In this document: positions 1-7,736 of the stretch, in pieces
Layout of the letters: each line of letters starts with the position of its first letter
Numbering within the stretch: the stretch's first letter is position 1
Source of the DNA: Zhongshania aliphaticivorans
GTDB taxonomy: Bacteria > Pseudomonadota > Gammaproteobacteria > Pseudomonadales > Spongiibacteraceae
DNA: 64,000 nucleotides
Direction of reading: 5' to 3'
NCBI RefSeq assembly: GCF_902705875.1
Contig: NZ_CACSIK010000001.1
Location: forward strand, 1,109,994 to 1,173,993
The notes under the pieces: model-generated
Told to the model about the DNA's origin: nothing
The model's input: the letters and a program-made list of their open reading frames with translations, nothing else
The model's database searches: none
Made by a program: the position numbers and the translations under genes

Positions 1-1
1 C

Positions 2-1273
2 CTATTGTCTTGGGCACGCTCAGAGGTGTTTGCTTTTGTTGTGTATTATCGTCAAGGCACCGATACCGAGGCCAAACAGGCGGTGAAAACCTGGAGCGGC
101 GAGATGATTGATGCTGTTGCTGAGGTGGGCGGCGCGTATTATTTGCCGTATCAGCTGCAAGCGAGCAAGACCCAATTTGCCGCCGCGTACCCTCGTTCGC
201 AAGCGTATTTTGCCTTAAAAAACCGACTTGACCCCAATAACCGTTTTGTCAATTTACTGTGGGCTAAGTACTACCCTTTGAACAATGATTTGCTCGCACA
301 TACCCGTGCTGATATAGATAATTACTACCGGCCAGTTGAGCAAACCTTGTTGACGATTCCAGAGTGGTATCTGGTATTCCAGCCCAAAGAGTATGCGGAT
401 TATCTACGAGATGGCGGTGACCCTAGTCGCTTTCCCTTTCTGGCTAGTATTGATGAATACTGGACGCTATACGACCGAGTAACGGCGTTGAGTGCAGAGA
501 ACTATCCAGCAAATACAGAGTACCGCACGATGTTAAGAGTGATCGGCATCAGTACCACTCTGGAGTATCTTGTTAAAGGTGCTTATGAGGCGAGCCTTGG
601 TCGTTTAAGTCGTTGGCTGGCTGGAGGCCATGACACGCCAGAAGACGTCTTAATTCAACAGGCACACCGCGCTTACAGCGATTTGATTTTTAATGAGCCC
701 TGGTATGAGTTTGATTTTAGTGGCTGGCGTGACCGTATCTGGACTGAGACTCCGTTGTGGGGAGAACATTTCTTCCGTAAATGGGAGCGTAAGCTATTTT
801 TTAGCGCCGAATTTGGTGTGAAATCACTCTACGCCAAGTTAATTAAGTACGCGGCGCAATCAAGCTATGGTGAAACCGATAAGCGTATTTATTTAACCGC
901 GCAGCGTGTGCATTCAAATAGTATTCGCTTAGCTAAGGAGCCTGATGGTGCAGAGATCGTCGCAACAGGTGGCGATGATTATATTATGTCGGTTCCACGT
1001 TGGGGTGGCTTTACTGAGATCATGCCTAAGTTTCTTAAAACGGAGTGGTCAATTAGCGATATATCAGGCAACCATCAAATAGCGGTGTCCTTATTGGCTG
1101 GGCAAGATGCTGATGTGTCTAAATTAAAGGCACAAGCGTTATTTCGCTCTCGTGTCGTGTCTGACGACAGTCAGCAGCGTGTCATTATGATGGCAGGGGT
1201 TGCAGATTTATCGCAATTAATTCTTGATATAGAGCGTCAAGGTTTTGAATTAGAGCATATATTTGATTATTAA
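2..1273 (+). CDS. FAD-binding oxidase with C-terminal extension, 5' end outside the window
   Basis: The reading frame is open to the window edge, so the true start and the FAD-binding part lie upstream; the TTG at 5 is only an internal codon. The first ~75 residues look like the end of an FAD-linked oxidase of the lactone/sugar oxidase type: YLPYQ, a long AAYPR segment, then LDPNNRFVNLLW. About 330 more residues follow, rich in Trp and Tyr and starting near TIPEWYLVFQPKEYADYL. They do not belong to the usual oxidase fold and I cannot name them. No signal peptide or membrane segment is visible in the part present. The gene reads away from the window edge and is followed by a 273-base gap before rnk. 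Oxidase call moderately sure; substrate unknown. Confidence 0.6.
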   Translation, partial: LLSWARSEVFAFVVYYRQGTDTEAKQAVKTWSGEMIDAVAEVGGAYYLPYQLQASKTQFAAAYPRSQAYFALKNRLDPNNRFVNLLWAKYYPLNNDLLAHTRADIDNYYRPVEQTLLTIPEWYLVFQPKEYADYLRDGGDPSRFPFLASIDEYWTLYDRVTALSAENYPANTEYRTMLRVIGISTTLEYLVKGAYEASLGRLSRWLAGGHDTPEDVLIQQAHRAYSDLIFNEPWYEFDFSGWRDRIWTETPLWGEHFFRKWERKLFFSAEFGVKSLYAKLIKYAAQSSYGETDKRIYLTAQRVHSNSIRLAKEPDGAEIVATGGDDYIMSVPRWGGFTEIMPKFLKTEWSISDISGNHQIAVSLLAGQDADVSKLKAQALFRSRVVSDDSQQRVIMMAGVADLSQLILDIERQGFELEHIFDY

Positions 1274-1546
1274 TAACAGGCTTTGTTACTAGTATTAGTT
1301 AATACACAAGACGACTAAGAAGCTTGCTAAGTTTTTTAAAAGTGGTAGTCTCTTGGATATGGCTACTTCTTTGTTTTATTCAATAAAAAGTTTTAATTTC
1401 GGCGCGATCTGCGCTGGGATTTTTACCGTCTTCCTCTCCTAGGGCGATTGAGTTTTTCTCAGTCGCCCGCAGCACCCTTCATCTAGTTTTTTATATTTTT
1501 TAGCAATGGTTTTCCACTGTTGCTGGGTTTTGCTATGGAGAATATT
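1274..1546. other. Intergenic region upstream of rnk
   Basis: This 273-base gap has no credible gene. It holds an AT-rich part (1290-1400), the strong hairpin at 1442-1468 and a T-rich run (1487-1501) ahead of rnk. The rnk promoter probably lies here, but no clear -35/-10 pair was picked. Confidence 0.5.
1442..1468 (+). promoter_or_regulatory. Strong hairpin in the rnk leader
   Basis: Arms GGGCGATTGAG and CTCAGTCGCCC pair over 11 bases with one G-U and a five-T loop. The downstream T tract starts only about 19 bases later, so it is not a textbook intrinsic terminator. It lies about 80 bases before the rnk start and could be a leader structure, or a terminator for the oxidase gene. Function is inference. 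Confidence 0.45.
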
Positions 1547-1969
1547 ATGCAGGATCTCACTCATATCCCTATTTTTGTTAAACAATCAGATTTCCAAGTG
1601 TTGTCTGAATTTCTTAAGCGTAATCGCTCTGAAGCCGCATTGGATTTACAGTCTGAAATAGATAGAGCGGATATCGTTGCTGATAGTGATTATAAAAATG
1701 ATTTTGTGTGCATAGACTCGACGGTGACGTTTATCGATTTAGATTCTTCAGCTCAAACTAGGGTAATGCTAGTGATGCCGTGGCAGGCCAACGTTACGCA
1801 GCTGAAAATTTCCGTATTATCGCCGATAGGCTGTGCGCTTTTAGGCTTGCAACAGGGGAGTGAAATCGAATGGCCTTTACTGAACGGGAAGGTTAGGCGT
1901 TTATCCGTACTCGGTATAGAGATTCCTGATACCAGTAATCAACGCTCGCGGGTCGCGAGCGTCAGTTAG
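1547..1969 (+). CDS. rnk: Rnk-like regulator of nucleoside diphosphate kinase (GreA/GreB C-terminal fold)
   Basis: The 140-residue product matches the size and layout of Rnk. It has an N-terminal helical part (about 1-50) and a C-terminal GreA/B-like beta domain containing TRVMLVMPWQAN, SPIGCALLGLQQGSEIEWPL and a final strand ending RRLSVLGIEIP. Rnk proteins bind RNA polymerase in the secondary-channel family and affect nucleotide pools. The ATG at 1547 is chosen because GGAG (1537-1540) precedes it by six bases; in-frame upstream starts (ATG 1535, TTG 1520) lack a site. A perfect palindrome forms the last codons (see 1942-1962). The gene converges on the hydrolase, six bases apart. Confidence 0.85.
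   Translation: MQDLTHIPIFVKQSDFQVLSEFLKRNRSEAALDLQSEIDRADIVADSDYKNDFVCIDSTVTFIDLDSSAQTRVMLVMPWQANVTQLKISVLSPIGCALLGLQQGSEIEWPLLNGKVRRLSVLGIEIPDTSNQRSRVASVS
1942..1962. other. GC-rich perfect palindrome at the 3' end of rnk
   Basis: Arms ACGCTCGCG and CGCGAGCGT are perfectly complementary with a GGT loop, and the stop codon follows six bases later. The palindrome is translated as part of rnk and lies at the junction with the convergent hydrolase gene. No T run follows on either strand, so this may be an mRNA 3' stability or roadblock structure rather than an intrinsic terminator. Confidence 0.55.
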
Positions 1970-1975
1970 TGAGGC

Positions 1976-3145
1976 TTATATCAAGTTCTTGCGCTGCAGC
2001 CAGTCACCACACAATTTAACGACTTCACTTAACTGCTCGGCCTGGCCGAAATAGTAGTGTGTGGCGCCTTGTATTTCGTGCTTCTCTTTATCATTGTGGC
2101 CAATGGCGTCAAATATCCGAGAGGTATGACTTGGTGTGCAGGCATCATCGGCACTGTTGCCAATGACTAGCGCGGGTATTGTAATACTCTTAGCACAGTG
2201 TAGGCCGTCTGCATTTGAGTCGTCGTAGCTCCATTGTGATAGCCAGCTCCGTAGTGTGCAGAAGCGAGCAAGTCCAACGGGGCCGTTGTTAACAACTTCG
2301 GGGTCACCTAAATAGCACCAGCGCGGTTTGCGATCATTGGCATCAATTGTAGGGTCTAGCCAACGCGGGTCAGCCATTGTGCCATGAACGATAAATGCAA
2401 ATTCATCATTAGGGCGGCCGTTATTTTTTAAGTTGGCGAGTTTGTCTTTGACCCATGCGGTAATCTTGCGATTGCGTGCGATTTGGGCTTTTCGGTAGCG
2501 GTCTATGAATTCACTGCTATACGGAGCTTGGTTTGGATTTTCGGGGTTGTAAAGGTCTAGCTCAGGGTCTCGCTGACTTGGGTCCTGCTCGTTTAAAATT
2601 GAGGCGTCAATCCACTCAGTTAAAGTATGGGCGCGGCTAATATGGGCCGCGAGCATCATAATCCCATCGGCGGGAATAAGCTCTTGAAGTGGTAAGTCTA
2701 TGGGGTCGCCTGCGGGGGTATGAGTAATCGTTGGGTTTTCTGCTTGGTTTTGATAGAACATAGAGAGGGAGCCGCCGCCACTCCAACCCGCAAGAATGAC
2801 TTTATCATAATTAAATTTTTCTTTGGCTTGACGAATACAGTTGCCTAGGTCGATGACGACTTTTTCCATGATAAGTGCAGAGTCGTTATCTGGATATCGA
2901 CTCTGACAATATATAACCGGGTAGCCAGCCTTGGCGAGCTCGGTCACCATGGGTAAATATTCGCCGCCGCCCACAGGGTGCATAAATACAATAACGCTAT
3001 TCGTTATTGGCTTTATCGGTCGCAGCAAGTGAGCCTTTAAGGCCCCGAAATCCATTGGTCCTCCGTAGGTTTCCTTAAAAGGGCTTTTATCTTGATAAAA
3101 AATTAAAAAGGGGATTCGCTCATACGCTTTTTTCTTATTTGTCAT
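1976..3145 (-). CDS. Alpha/beta hydrolase
   Basis: The 389-residue protein has the serine hydrolase layout: an HPVGGG oxyanion-type loop near 56-61, the nucleophile elbow G120-W-S122-G-G, an acid candidate in NSADDACTP (Asp333/334) and the catalytic His363 in GATHYYFG. A long insert (about 135-300) forms the cap and would shape the active site. No signal peptide is visible, so it should be cytosolic. Substrate is unknown; the fatty-acyl and VOC genes nearby suggest an ester or lactone in catabolism, but that is inference. It diverges from the MarR-type gene across a 217-base gap. Confidence 0.8.
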   Translation of the reverse strand: MTNKKKAYERIPFLIFYQDKSPFKETYGGPMDFGALKAHLLRPIKPITNSVIVFMHPVGGGEYLPMVTELAKAGYPVIYCQSRYPDNDSALIMEKVVIDLGNCIRQAKEKFNYDKVILAGWSGGGSLSMFYQNQAENPTITHTPAGDPIDLPLQELIPADGIMMLAAHISRAHTLTEWIDASILNEQDPSQRDPELDLYNPENPNQAPYSSEFIDRYRKAQIARNRKITAWVKDKLANLKNNGRPNDEFAFIVHGTMADPRWLDPTIDANDRKPRWCYLGDPEVVNNGPVGLARFCTLRSWLSQWSYDDSNADGLHCAKSITIPALVIGNSADDACTPSHTSRIFDAIGHNDKEKHEIQGATHYYFGQAEQLSEVVKLCGDWLQRKNLI

Positions 3146-3362
3146 TTCAGTGCTCGCGATGCAGTTATAAAAAAAGATGTAGAGAGTAGAGCAATTCTTA
3201 AAGCTGACGTCAAGAATCTTTACTAATGTTGCCGTGTTTAGTTAGGTGTTTTGTGGGCGTAGCGCTTACAATAGACCGCTTCCTACAAATGACGATGTTG
3301 CCAAATGTTTATTTGAGCACAAAGCCATGGCCTTTTTAGGCAGGCATCGATATGGACAATGA

Positions 3363-3815
3363 ATGAAAAAAATAGCAGAGCATCAGGACTTTTTAATCGG
3401 CACCTTGGCATATGCCTTGTTCTGGATGGACGAAAGCTTGCAAGCGAGCCTTGAGGCGGCGGGTTGGACGCGGATGAATCGTACCAAGTCGATGATCATG
3501 ATAAGCGTAACTGTGGGGATCAATAGGCCAGCACATTTGGCGCACAATCTAGGTGTGAGTCGTCAGGCTATTCATCAATTATTACAGGGAATGCGTGATG
3601 ACGGCTTGCTGGAGTTGGTGCCAGACCCCGCTGATCGCCGTGCTAAGATCGTTCGGTTTAGTGCTAGTGCCGTTAAAGTTCGTCAAGATGCGGAAAAAGC
3701 GATTATAGGTATAGAAGAAGAGTTAGCGCGGCGTATTGGCAAGCCGTCATTAAAACAATTAAAGCAAATCTTGAGTAAGGGTTGGGGGCCTGTTGTGGTG
3801 GTGCCGCCGCTATGA
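3363..3815 (+). CDS. MarR-type winged-helix transcriptional regulator
   Basis: The 150-residue protein carries a winged helix-turn-helix at about 50-100: RPAHLAHNLGVSRQAIHQLL is the helix-turn-helix and LELVPDPADRRAKIVRFS is the wing with the MarR-like D-x-R-R motif. Flanking N- and C-terminal helices would form the dimer interface. The small membrane protein follows after 27 bases in the same direction and is probably co-transcribed. The divergent hydrolase across the 217-base gap is a natural target. Ligand unknown. Confidence 0.75.
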   Translation: MKKIAEHQDFLIGTLAYALFWMDESLQASLEAAGWTRMNRTKSMIMISVTVGINRPAHLAHNLGVSRQAIHQLLQGMRDDGLLELVPDPADRRAKIVRFSASAVKVRQDAEKAIIGIEEELARRIGKPSLKQLKQILSKGWGPVVVVPPL

Positions 3816-3842
3816 AAACTGATTTTATGAGCGGGCTTGGCT

Positions 3843-4274
3843 ATGCTTGAAGCTGTTGCAGGCATTTTGTTTGTTATTGCCATGGTATGGGTGTTCCGCC
3901 AGCGTCACTGGGAGTCGTGGGCATTTTCCGGCGCATTGATTTGCCTGCCTTTGATTTATATTAGTTTTGGCGTCTTTGCCAGTAGTGAGGGTGTGGTTGT
4001 TAAGGAAGTCGTTTATGGCTTGCCTTTTCTAGCGGGGGGATCCCTTTTGCTTTTTTATGGCTTCAGGTTCTCGGCCTATATAGTGGCGGCGCTTTGGTTG
4101 CTTCATGGTGTGTATGATCTATACCATCAGAGTCTTTTTGTTAACGATGCTGTGTTTAGCTGGTATCCCGTTTTTTGCGCCGCGGTTGATGTGAGTGTTG
4201 CTCTTTATTTGATGTGGTATGGCACCGCCATTCGCAGCGCTAACCTTAAATTAGCTGCTAAGCTGTCCAGCTGA
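3843..4274 (+). CDS. Small four-helix membrane protein of unknown function
   Basis: About 143 residues, almost entirely hydrophobic, with four likely membrane spans (near residues 3-18, 28-46, 58-88 and 105-125). No catalytic motif is seen. The ATG at 3843 is preferred; a TTG two codons earlier (3837) is in frame. It follows the MarR-type gene closely and may be its partner, for example in sensing or export, but nothing in the sequence assigns a role. Confidence 0.6.
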   Translation: MLEAVAGILFVIAMVWVFRQRHWESWAFSGALICLPLIYISFGVFASSEGVVVKEVVYGLPFLAGGSLLLFYGFRFSAYIVAALWLLHGVYDLYHQSLFVNDAVFSWYPVFCAAVDVSVALYLMWYGTAIRSANLKLAAKLSS

Positions 4275-4287
4275 TGCAAATTAAAAC

Positions 4288-4325
4288 AGGGTTTGTGAAG
4301 AAAGAAATTATTTTATACAAACCCT
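4288..4325. terminator. Inverted repeat between convergent genes
   Basis: Nine-base arms AGGGTTTGT (4288-4296) and ACAAACCCT (4317-4325) enclose a 20-base AT-rich loop between the membrane-protein gene and the convergent VOC gene. Neither side has a good T tract, so a terminator role is plausible but weak. Confidence 0.3.
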
Positions 4326-4339
4326 AGTATTCCGTTTAG

Positions 4340-4903
4340 TTATTGTCCTCGTTTATCTATTTTAGCAGCAGTAAAATTATCAACCTTGAGGGCACGCGTT
4401 TTTTGTGTCCAGTCAGCTAAAGAGGCACGGGCATGGTCGTTATGCTGCTGCATAATGCTTTGGTCGCTGGCGCGACAGGTAATTTCTACCTGTATGCCAT
4501 TGGGGTCGTACATATAAACAGAGTGAACGAAGCCGTGGTCAACTGGGCCTAAGCAGGTTTTGCCTGCATCGTTTATGTGTTTATGCCAGGCCAGTAAATC
4601 GTCCATATTTTCAGCTTCTAACGCTAGGTGCATATCAAAGCTGTCTTTGCGAGCAAAATCCTCTTCTTTTGAAATACTCGGCTCATCAAAAAAAGCGAGG
4701 TAATTTCCGTCGCCCATTTCAAAGAATATATGCAAAAAATGGCGGTTGCGACCAAGGCCTTCTCCAAAGTCGATATCTTCTTCAAATGCGGCGGCTAATT
4801 TAAGGCCTAATATGTCTTCGTAAAACCAGCGTGTCTGTTCCGCGTCCCGGCAGCGGTATGCCGCATGGTGGATATTATGTAATGGCTTGAGTGATGAAGT
4901 CAT
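4340..4903 (-). CDS. VOC-superfamily (glyoxalase/extradiol dioxygenase fold) protein
   Basis: The 187-residue protein contains paired beta-alpha-beta-beta-beta modules of the vicinal oxygen chelate fold. The first opens with NIHHAAYRCRDAEQTRWFYEDILG and the second has FDMHLALEAENMDDLLAWHKHI, ending in YMYDPNGIQVEIT. Likely metal ligands are His near 12, His in DMHLAL and Glu in QVEIT, the usual H-H-E set. Members include lyases and ring-cleavage dioxygenases acting on catabolic intermediates. Monocistronic by layout; substrate not assignable. Confidence 0.8.
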   Translation of the reverse strand: MTSSLKPLHNIHHAAYRCRDAEQTRWFYEDILGLKLAAAFEEDIDFGEGLGRNRHFLHIFFEMGDGNYLAFFDEPSISKEEDFARKDSFDMHLALEAENMDDLLAWHKHINDAGKTCLGPVDHGFVHSVYMYDPNGIQVEITCRASDQSIMQQHNDHARASLADWTQKTRALKVDNFTAAKIDKRGQ

Positions 4904-5140
4904 AGGTGGCTCGCTGTCTAAATGAGGTTTATTGTCATTATTGTGTCGTCAATACAATGTCTAGCCTATCATATATAAGGTCAATTTTCTTGACAACAAG
5001 CAAGCGCCTTGTTTGTGCTGGCTGTGGCTATTAGATGTAATAACATCGTTATCAAACGTGAGGGGAAAACGGCGAACTATCAATCAGTTGAGTACAGGAT
5101 AGTTGTGTAAGGATTAATCAGTGCGATGAAAAGCCTGGAT

Positions 5141-6163
5141 CTATAAAGATGTGGGCTTACTTCTCAGGGCATGATTGTCGCGATACTGGTGCGGTGTTAA
5201 TCCGGTCCATTTTTTAAATGAACGAATAAACGCACTCGGCTCCGAGAAGCCAAGTTGATACGAAATGGTTTTTATTTCACGATTGTCCTGTAATAAAAAG
5301 TCAATGGCAGTGTCGCGAATAAGCTCATTTTTTAATAACCGATAATCGCAGCCTTCTTGGCGAAGTCGCCGTCGAAGTGTTTGCGGTGTTAAGCCCAAGC
5401 TGTTGGCGATACTTTCATAGCTTGGCAGCAAGGGTAGTGATTTTTTGATGATCTGACGTATCTTCTCGGTATAGCTGCTGCCTTGGTTTGCATTCATAAG
5501 AAAGTCATGTGGGGCATGGGAGAGGTATTCGGCCAGCTCTTCTGTGGAGCGTATTATGGGTAAGCTAAGGTATTGGCGATGAAGGACAATTTCACTGTGA
5601 TCTTGACCAAATCGGGTGTCGCTATAAAATAAATAATGGTACTCGGCGCTGTGAGTCGGGGCGGGGTAATTAAAATTAACTCGGTAAATAGGAATGCTGC
5701 GTCCCGTTAACCAACATAAAAAATGATGACTGATCATGAGGTGTTGTTCGTAAACAAAGTCGCTCAAAGTGACGCCGAGGTCGGGTTGCAGCCGGTATTG
5801 AACATAGTCTCCGCTGCGAATGAGCGCCAGACTAAAGCCAAAATCGAATAAATTATAAAAGCGAATATTACGCTTAATGGCTTGCTGAAGGTCGCTAGCG
5901 CTTTGTTGGTAGTGAGCTAAAGCGTGAAAAGTGCCACGTTTTTGCGGCTGTCGAAAATGCCCCATCCCTTCATCACCCGTGGCCTCGGTGATCCATCGGT
6001 TTAATTGGGAGAACTGTGTGGGTGAGACGCGTGCGCGTGTGCTGTTAATACTCTTAGGGTCTATACCGGCGCGTTCCAGTAAATCATGGCCGTAGCGTTT
6101 AGGTAGGCCGCAACCGGATATCATATTGCGTACAAATGCGATTGAGATGGTTCTGCGTTCCAT
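5141..6163 (-). CDS. AraC-family regulator with OruR/ArgR-like N-terminal domain
   Basis: 340 residues. The N-terminal ~220 residues match the AraC arabinose-binding-like domain of the OruR group. The C-terminal ~85 residues hold two helix-turn-helices: SIANSLGLTPQTLRRRLRQE and the signature ISYQLGFSEPSAFIRSFKKW, followed by TGLTPHQYR. It is transcribed away from the acyl-CoA dehydrogenase operon across a 380-base gap with repeated GTCATTG elements, so it is a good candidate for that operon's activator. Inducer unknown, probably an acyl or cyclic catabolite. Confidence 0.88.
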   Translation of the reverse strand: MERRTISIAFVRNMISGCGLPKRYGHDLLERAGIDPKSINSTRARVSPTQFSQLNRWITEATGDEGMGHFRQPQKRGTFHALAHYQQSASDLQQAIKRNIRFYNLFDFGFSLALIRSGDYVQYRLQPDLGVTLSDFVYEQHLMISHHFLCWLTGRSIPIYRVNFNYPAPTHSAEYHYLFYSDTRFGQDHSEIVLHRQYLSLPIIRSTEELAEYLSHAPHDFLMNANQGSSYTEKIRQIIKKSLPLLPSYESIANSLGLTPQTLRRRLRQEGCDYRLLKNELIRDTAIDFLLQDNREIKTISYQLGFSEPSAFIRSFKKWTGLTPHQYRDNHALRSKPTSL

Positions 6164-6543
6164 GGTTTACCGGCTGAAGTTGGCGCTTATATCCCTGTAG
6201 ACCACTTATTTGCTTTAGGTGCAGCGTGATGAGGGTTTGAGCTTAAGTTGTAACATAATGTCTATTGTATGTCATTGACGGTCATTGTGGAAAATGGAGC
6301 AGGGGGCGAACCTTTAGGCTACATAAATCATCATGCCCGTCAGGACAAGAATAATATGGCTGGTATTGCTTACAGCTCTGATGTGGTGTGAATCCCCGAG
6401 ACAAAGGTGAACAAGGTCGCTAATTACATAAAGTGAAGTCAGTGAGTGGACTTTTTATCGATCTATTTAAGAAGGCGGCAGTGATAATGACCGTATTTCT
6501 GCCGTGTCAGTTTTGGAACCAAAGAAAATAAAAGAGAGTTGGT
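6164..6543. promoter_or_regulatory. Divergent regulatory region between AraC regulator and acyl-CoA dehydrogenase operon
   Basis: No gene is seen in these 380 bases. They hold GTCATTG at 6271-6277 and 6281-6287, and a related GTCTATTG at 6260-6267. Spacings of 10-11 bases place these on one helix face, as expected for AraC-type half-sites. The operon's ATG at 6544 is preceded by a GAGAG ribosome site. Binding by the neighbouring regulator is inference. Confidence 0.4.
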
Positions 6544-7716
6544 ATGCACGCTAAATTTAGTCCAGAGGAATTGGCCTTCCAAAAAGAGGTCCGCGATTTT
6601 ATGCGCGACAATTTTACTGCGGAGCTAGCCGCCCGCATCGACCATCCTGTTACCTTTCGTGAAGCTTCTGTTGAATGGCAGAAGCTGCTTGATGCAAAAG
6701 GGTGGGCTGCCAATGGTTGGCCAGAAGAACACGGTGGCCGCGGTTGGAGTGCGACAAAAAAGTATATTTACACTACTGAACTGGCTGCCGCCGGTGCGCC
6801 GGATGTCGTACCGATGGGAATTAAAATGGTGGCACCGGTTTTGTATAGCTACGGCTCAGAGGAGCAGAAGGCACGTTTTTTACCCGCCACAAAAGCATCA
6901 GATATCTGGTGGTGTCAGGGTTATTCAGAGCCTGGTGCGGGTTCCGATCTTGCAGCCCTACAAACTCGTGCTGTACGTGATGGTGACGATTATATTGTCG
7001 ATGGCACAAAAATATGGACTACCTATGCACAATATGCGGATTGGATTTTTTGCCTAGTTCGAACAGATAACACAGGTAAACCTCAGCAGGGGATTACCTT
7101 CTTGTTGATTGATATGAAGACTCCGGGTGTGACCGTGTCGCCTATTATTTCAGTGGATGATGAGCATCATCTCAATGAAGTTAATTTTGAGAATGTGAGG
7201 GTGCCAGTTGCTAACCGTATCGGTGAAGAGAATAAAGGCTGGACTTATGCGAAGGCATTATTGACCTACGAGCGTACGGCGCTGTCTGGCGTCGGCTACT
7301 GTAAACGAAGCCTCACCCATATTTATCAACTTGCTAGTCAAGAATCAGCAAGGGGTTCACGTCTGATTGATGATGCTGATTTTCGTGCGCGCTTAGCCGA
7401 AGTGGAAATGGAGGTTATGGCGCTGGAATTTCTAGAGCTGCGTGTTCTTAATGATATTGACAGTGGCGGTGCACCGGGCATGGAGTCATCTCTGTTAAAA
7501 CTAAAGGGAACCGAATTGCAGCAGGCCGTCCAGTCACTGCAATGGGATGTTGCCGCAGGCTTTGGTGGTGTATTACCTAATGCAGATGATGTGCTCTGGG
7601 AGAGCGAGGGCAATAAGGCTAGGCGAGAATATATGTTTGGTCGTGCTTGTACTATTTACGGTGGAAGTAACGAAGTACAGCGCAACATTATTGCTAAATT
7701 TGCACTCGGTCTATAA
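6544..7716 (+). CDS. Acyl-CoA dehydrogenase, probable catalytic subunit
   Basis: 390-residue flavoprotein that oxidises an acyl-CoA to the alpha,beta-enoyl-CoA. The N-terminal helical domain, the middle beta domain (WCQGYSEPGAGSDLA at about 123-137, WTTYAQYADWIFCLVRT) and a C-terminal domain ending YGGSNEVQRNIIAKFAL are all present. The medium-chain-type catalytic Glu of the C-terminal motif is Gly here. A Glu (E243) is present in TYERTALSG, the position used by isovaleryl- and long-chain-type enzymes. First gene of an operon: 20 bases separate it from the second dehydrogenase. Likely electron acceptor is ETF. Substrate class unknown; see the heteromer finding. Confidence 0.88.
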   Translation: MHAKFSPEELAFQKEVRDFMRDNFTAELAARIDHPVTFREASVEWQKLLDAKGWAANGWPEEHGGRGWSATKKYIYTTELAAAGAPDVVPMGIKMVAPVLYSYGSEEQKARFLPATKASDIWWCQGYSEPGAGSDLAALQTRAVRDGDDYIVDGTKIWTTYAQYADWIFCLVRTDNTGKPQQGITFLLIDMKTPGVTVSPIISVDDEHHLNEVNFENVRVPVANRIGEENKGWTYAKALLTYERTALSGVGYCKRSLTHIYQLASQESARGSRLIDDADFRARLAEVEMEVMALEFLELRVLNDIDSGGAPGMESSLLKLKGTELQQAVQSLQWDVAAGFGGVLPNADDVLWESEGNKARREYMFGRACTIYGGSNEVQRNIIAKFALGL

Positions 7717-7736
7717 GCGCCGCAGAGGATTACATC

